In this document: one piece after another, positions 7,022 through 9,031 of the stretch
Position numbering within the stretch: the stretch's first letter is position 1
How the letters are laid out: each line of letters opens with the position of its first letter
Assembly (NCBI GenBank): GCA_011390695.1
Contig: JAABRW010000437.1
Coordinates: 1-9,031 of the forward strand
Reading direction: 5' to 3'
Source: Desulfotignum sp.
GTDB lineage: Bacteria; Desulfobacterota; Desulfobacteria; Desulfobacterales; Desulfobacteraceae
Length of the DNA: 9,031 bases
The notes under the pieces: generated by a model
Databases searched by the model: none
Told to the model about the DNA's origin: nothing
What the model saw: only the letters and a program-made list of their open reading frames with translations
Position numbers and translations under genes: made by a program

Positions 7022-7050
7022 TTGACACGCACTTCTCAACGACGTAACGT
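7022..7050 (+). promoter_or_regulatory. Predicted sigma-70-type promoter for the HU gene
   Basis: A perfect TTGACA (7022-7027) is followed after 17 bases by TAACGT (7045-7050), which keeps only the key T, A and final T of the -10 box. An A/T-rich stretch lies just upstream (about 6990-7020), as in UP elements. The resulting leader would be about 100 bases. ACGT recurs twice across the -10 box (7042-7045 and 7047-7050), which might be an operator or chance. Confidence 0.5.
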
Positions 7051-7143
7051 ACGCTCAAAAGCTGCTTCAAGTGAGTTTAATCCCATGCAATGCGGTTTTG
7101 AAAAGCAAATTCAAAATTTTGCACTTTCCAGAACCAAAAAAAA

Positions 7144-7149
7144 AAGGAG
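7144..7149 (+). promoter_or_regulatory. Ribosome binding site that fixes the HU start
   Basis: AAGGAG lies 8 bases before the ATG at 7158. It decides against the in-frame ATG at 7071, whose extra 29 residues do not resemble any HU protein. Confidence 0.85.
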
Positions 7150-7157
7150 TGATCAAG

Positions 7158-7427
7158 ATGAACAAAGGCGATTTAATCAACAAGGTTGCAGAAGAACTGG
7201 ACAGCAAAAAAGATGCCCAAGCAGCAGTCGACTGTATGGTTAAAGCCATTACAGATGCGCTTTCAAACAATGACTCTGTAACCCTGGTTGGCTTTGGAAC
7301 ATTCAAGACAGCAGAGAGAAAAGCAAGAAAAGGCAGAAATCCCCAGACCGGAAAAGAAATTGACATTCCTGCCAGAAATGTTCCCAAGTTCATCCCTGGG
7401 AAAGCCCTGAAAGAAGCTGTAAAGTAA
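7158..7427 (+). CDS. HU-family DNA-binding protein
   Basis: This 89-residue basic protein is a bacterial histone-like HU/IHF subunit that binds and bends DNA non-specifically as a dimer and helps compact the nucleoid. It starts MNKGDLINKVAEEL, has the dimer-core GFGTFKTAERKARKGRNPQTGKEIDIPA (about 45-72), which includes the DNA-binding beta arm with the proline that intercalates, and ends PKFIPGKALKEAVK. Length is exactly that of HU (about 90). The GRNPQTGKEIDIPA arm and non-specific features fit HU better than IHF, but alpha or beta type cannot be told. The gene has its own predicted promoter and a good Shine-Dalgarno, and it is followed 21 bases after its stop by a perfect hairpin. Confidence 0.96.
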   Translation: MNKGDLINKVAEELDSKKDAQAAVDCMVKAITDALSNNDSVTLVGFGTFKTAERKARKGRNPQTGKEIDIPARNVPKFIPGKALKEAVK

Positions 7428-7448
7428 AATTTTATCATTGTTGTTCAT

Positions 7449-7493
7449 CCGTTCAGGCAGTATTGATATACAGACACAATACTGCCTGAACGG
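7449..7493 (+). terminator. Perfect 17-bp hairpin between HU and PilZ genes; probable HU terminator or read-through control
   Basis: Arms at 7449-7465 and 7477-7493 are exact reverse complements over 17 bases, around an 11-base loop (7466-7476). The hairpin begins 21 bases after the HU stop codon. It is followed only by TTT and then CCG, so it lacks the U-tract of a typical intrinsic terminator. It ends 12 bases before the start codon of the next gene. It could be a weak terminator, a mRNA 3' end stabiliser or processing site, or a structure affecting translation of the PilZ gene. The structure is certain; the role is inference. Confidence 0.55.
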
Positions 7494-7505
7494 TTTCCGA
7501 TCCCC

Positions 7506-8258
7506 ATGAAATTTGATTTCAAAACTATATTTGTGCCCTCCACGGGTGTGGATCTGGTATTCAATCTGAATTCACCAGCACCCGGGTCACGTCAAAGCAT
7601 TATTTTTGATGCCGATTACAAGATCCATACGGTCACCATTGCACAGCCCTTTGTTCCTGTTTCATCCACCACCCGGTTTGACACCCTTCATGTAACCACC
7701 ATTGTTTTGGACAAACAACAGCATAGGCGTGTGGGAACCGCATGTCGTCCGGCACGGTTCATCGACCGGTACAGCCTTGCAGGCAAGGGCGTATCCAAAG
7801 CACTGGTCCTGCAATGTGAGCCACCGGTATTTGAAATCAATATCAGATCGGCCTTTCGGCTTCCCCTGGGCAGCCGTCATCTTGTCAGAGCAAAACTGGT
7901 TTTTCAGGAAACCCAATATTATACTGCGGCAGATTTTAAAATACGGGACATCTCTTTTGCCGGTATGGGGCTGATGATTCCCAAAAAAGTAAAAGCCGGG
8001 ACAAACCCCCTTTCAAAACTGAAGCGCAATGATATCCTGCCCATGGGTATGGTGCTTTTGGATACGGACAAAAAGGATCCTGTGGGCGCTTTTTCTGTTA
8101 AAACAGTGGTCAGGCGTATCAACACGGATTACTCTGAAACACATATCCTGGCAGGGCTGAAAACCATCCAGATAAGCCCTGACCAAGAAATGGTACTCAA
8201 CAAATTCATCCACGAAGCCCAGATCGCTGAAATAAACAGGCTCAGTGCATTGCGTTGA
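7506..8258 (+). CDS. PilZ-domain protein, predicted c-di-GMP receptor (YcgR-like layout)
   Basis: This 250-residue protein has an N-terminal beta-rich domain (about 1-110), placed like the YcgR-N domain of flagellar brake proteins, followed by a PilZ domain (about 112-243). Both c-di-GMP-binding motifs are visible: RxxxR as R114-SAF-R118 and (D/N)xSxxG as D148-I-S150-F-A-G153. The ending SPDQEMVLNKFIHEAQIAE is the usual PilZ C-terminal helix. The protein probably changes its interactions when c-di-GMP binds, in motility, adhesion or exopolysaccharide control; the target cannot be told. The N-terminal domain assignment rests on position and length only. The ATG is preceded by a C-rich stretch with no Shine-Dalgarno, and a perfect hairpin ends 12 bases upstream, so translation may be weak, conditional or leaderless. 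No alternative start with a better site and conserved upstream residues is seen. It converges on the sbcB gene with a 34-bp gap. Confidence 0.85.
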   Translation: MKFDFKTIFVPSTGVDLVFNLNSPAPGSRQSIIFDADYKIHTVTIAQPFVPVSSTTRFDTLHVTTIVLDKQQHRRVGTACRPARFIDRYSLAGKGVSKALVLQCEPPVFEINIRSAFRLPLGSRHLVRAKLVFQETQYYTAADFKIRDISFAGMGLMIPKKVKAGTNPLSKLKRNDILPMGMVLLDTDKKDPVGAFSVKTVVRRINTDYSETHILAGLKTIQISPDQEMVLNKFIHEAQIAEINRLSALR

Positions 8259-8292
8259 TTAGATACAAAGCGAGCCTTATGCCCCGGTTTCG

Positions 8293-9031
8293 TCAGACTG
8301 CCAGTGTATCAAGATATGCCTTTATATGGCCCAGAGCAACCCGTTGCCGTTCCCCAAGTCTGCTGGCATCTGCCTGCATCTGTCCCAGATGGGACATGGC
8401 CCGGGACAGGGTATATTTATCATCGCTGCGATATCCCTTGATCTGTCCTTCTGATGCTGTCAAGCGATGTATGTGGTTTTCAAATTCCGGCGGTGCTGTC
8501 ATATTATAATTGCGGGCCAGGATCCTGGCACCAAGGGTTTTGATCCGGGGAGATTGCAGGGTGTTCAGAACAGCTGCCGCGGCATCAGGACTGATGCCGG
8601 GAAAAGGCCCTGATGCATGAAACCTGGCGATTTCTTTTTTTTCCGCTGTAGAAAAAAAACCGTCCTGGTACAGGGCTGCATCCGGATCAATGTCCGGTAT
8701 CAATGGATATGCATAGGCAAGGTGGGTATCAATGGTGGCAAAAAATCGCTCTGGATCAGATTGAAAGGTGCGGATCACTGTACCGGCAATGTTGCAGGAT
8801 TCAGTTGAAAGGCGCTGCTTGAAACGGTCCAGACAGGGCAACAGCAGCCATTGGTCTGCCGGTTTTTTTCTTATGGGCATCCAGGAATAAAGTCCGGTAT
8901 CCGGATCAATGTCCAACCATTGGGGCTGATCCAGGCGAATCCACAGATGCTGGTTCCTGTAGGGAATGGAATCGCCGATATGAAGCACCGGTGCCAGATA
9001 TCCGGCATCCGGGCCAAAAACTGACGACACC
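8293..9031 (-). CDS. sbcB: Exodeoxyribonuclease I, C-terminal half (5' end outside window)
   Basis: The minus-strand frame runs from the window edge to a TGA at 8295-8293, giving about 245 residues. They match the C-terminal SH3-like and helical domains of E. coli ExoI (475 residues), the 3'-5' single-strand DNA exonuclease of recombination and mismatch repair. Recognisable are FGPDAGYLAPVLHIG (counterpart of MFGAWRGNTSWVAPL), DAALYQDGFFSTAEKKEIARF (counterpart of DAQLYNGFFSDADRAAMKIV) and SPRIKTLGARILARNYN (counterpart of DKRIEKLLFNYRARNFP). The first codon visible in the frame is GTG, but it is internal; the DEDD nuclease domain must lie beyond 9031. No frame break is seen in the part present. 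These matches are from memory of the E. coli sequence rather than an alignment. Confidence 0.82.
   Translation of the reverse strand, partial: VSSVFGPDAGYLAPVLHIGDSIPYRNQHLWIRLDQPQWLDIDPDTGLYSWMPIRKKPADQWLLLPCLDRFKQRLSTESCNIAGTVIRTFQSDPERFFATIDTHLAYAYPLIPDIDPDAALYQDGFFSTAEKKEIARFHASGPFPGISPDAAAAVLNTLQSPRIKTLGARILARNYNMTAPPEFENHIHRLTASEGQIKGYRSDDKYTLSRAMSHLGQMQADASRLGERQRVALGHIKAYLDTLAV

Noticed and set aside
7071..7157. HU start at the upstream in-frame ATG (7071)
   Set aside because: The added residues are unlike any HU protein, and AAGGAG sits correctly before the ATG at 7158.

Overview
The window looks like ordinary chromosome from a mesophilic Desulfobacterota (deltaproteobacterial) relative, most likely a Desulfobacteraceae-type sulfate reducer. 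This placement is inferred from gene content: an MttB-family methyltransferase, RNase HI with an N-terminal viroplasmin domain, stand-alone CheX and PilZ proteins, and moderately GC-rich codon use. No rRNA or other taxonomic marker is present. I see no tRNA, rRNA, CRISPR array, insertion sequence or phage gene.

Layout, left to right. At the left edge a gene start on the minus strand (1-42) runs out of the window. Upstream of it on the same strand is a complete MttB-family corrinoid methyltransferase gene (87-1547). It is divergent from a plus-strand RNase HI gene (1740-2423) that carries a viroplasmin-like RNA/DNA-hybrid-binding domain. Converging on rnhA is a minus-strand pair, lon then tsaB (5519 down to 2452), whose stop and start codons overlap as GTGA. 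lon is divergent from a plus-strand prepilin peptidase gene (pilD type, 5693-6466), which ends 11 bp from a convergent cheX-like gene (6478-6942). cheX is divergent from a gene for an HU-family DNA-binding protein (7158-7427). A perfect 17-bp hairpin separates the HU gene from a PilZ-domain gene (7506-8258). The right edge holds the C-terminal half of exonuclease I (sbcB) on the minus strand.

Functionally this is a mix of housekeeping and accessory roles: proteolysis (Lon), tRNA t6A synthesis (TsaB), R-loop and RNA primer removal (RNase HI), nucleoid structure (HU), ssDNA degradation (ExoI), type IV pilus or type II secretion processing (PilD), chemotaxis adaptation (CheX) and c-di-GMP sensing (PilZ). 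Only lon-tsaB, and possibly mttB with the truncated gene after it and HU with PilZ, look co-transcribed.

I did not find a convincing previously undescribed system. The observations most worth checking are: the substrate of the non-pyrrolysine MttB homologue; a probably leaderless rnhA transcript; the hairpin placed against a PilZ start codon that lacks a Shine-Dalgarno sequence; and a possible heat-shock-type promoter for lon lying inside the pilD leader.
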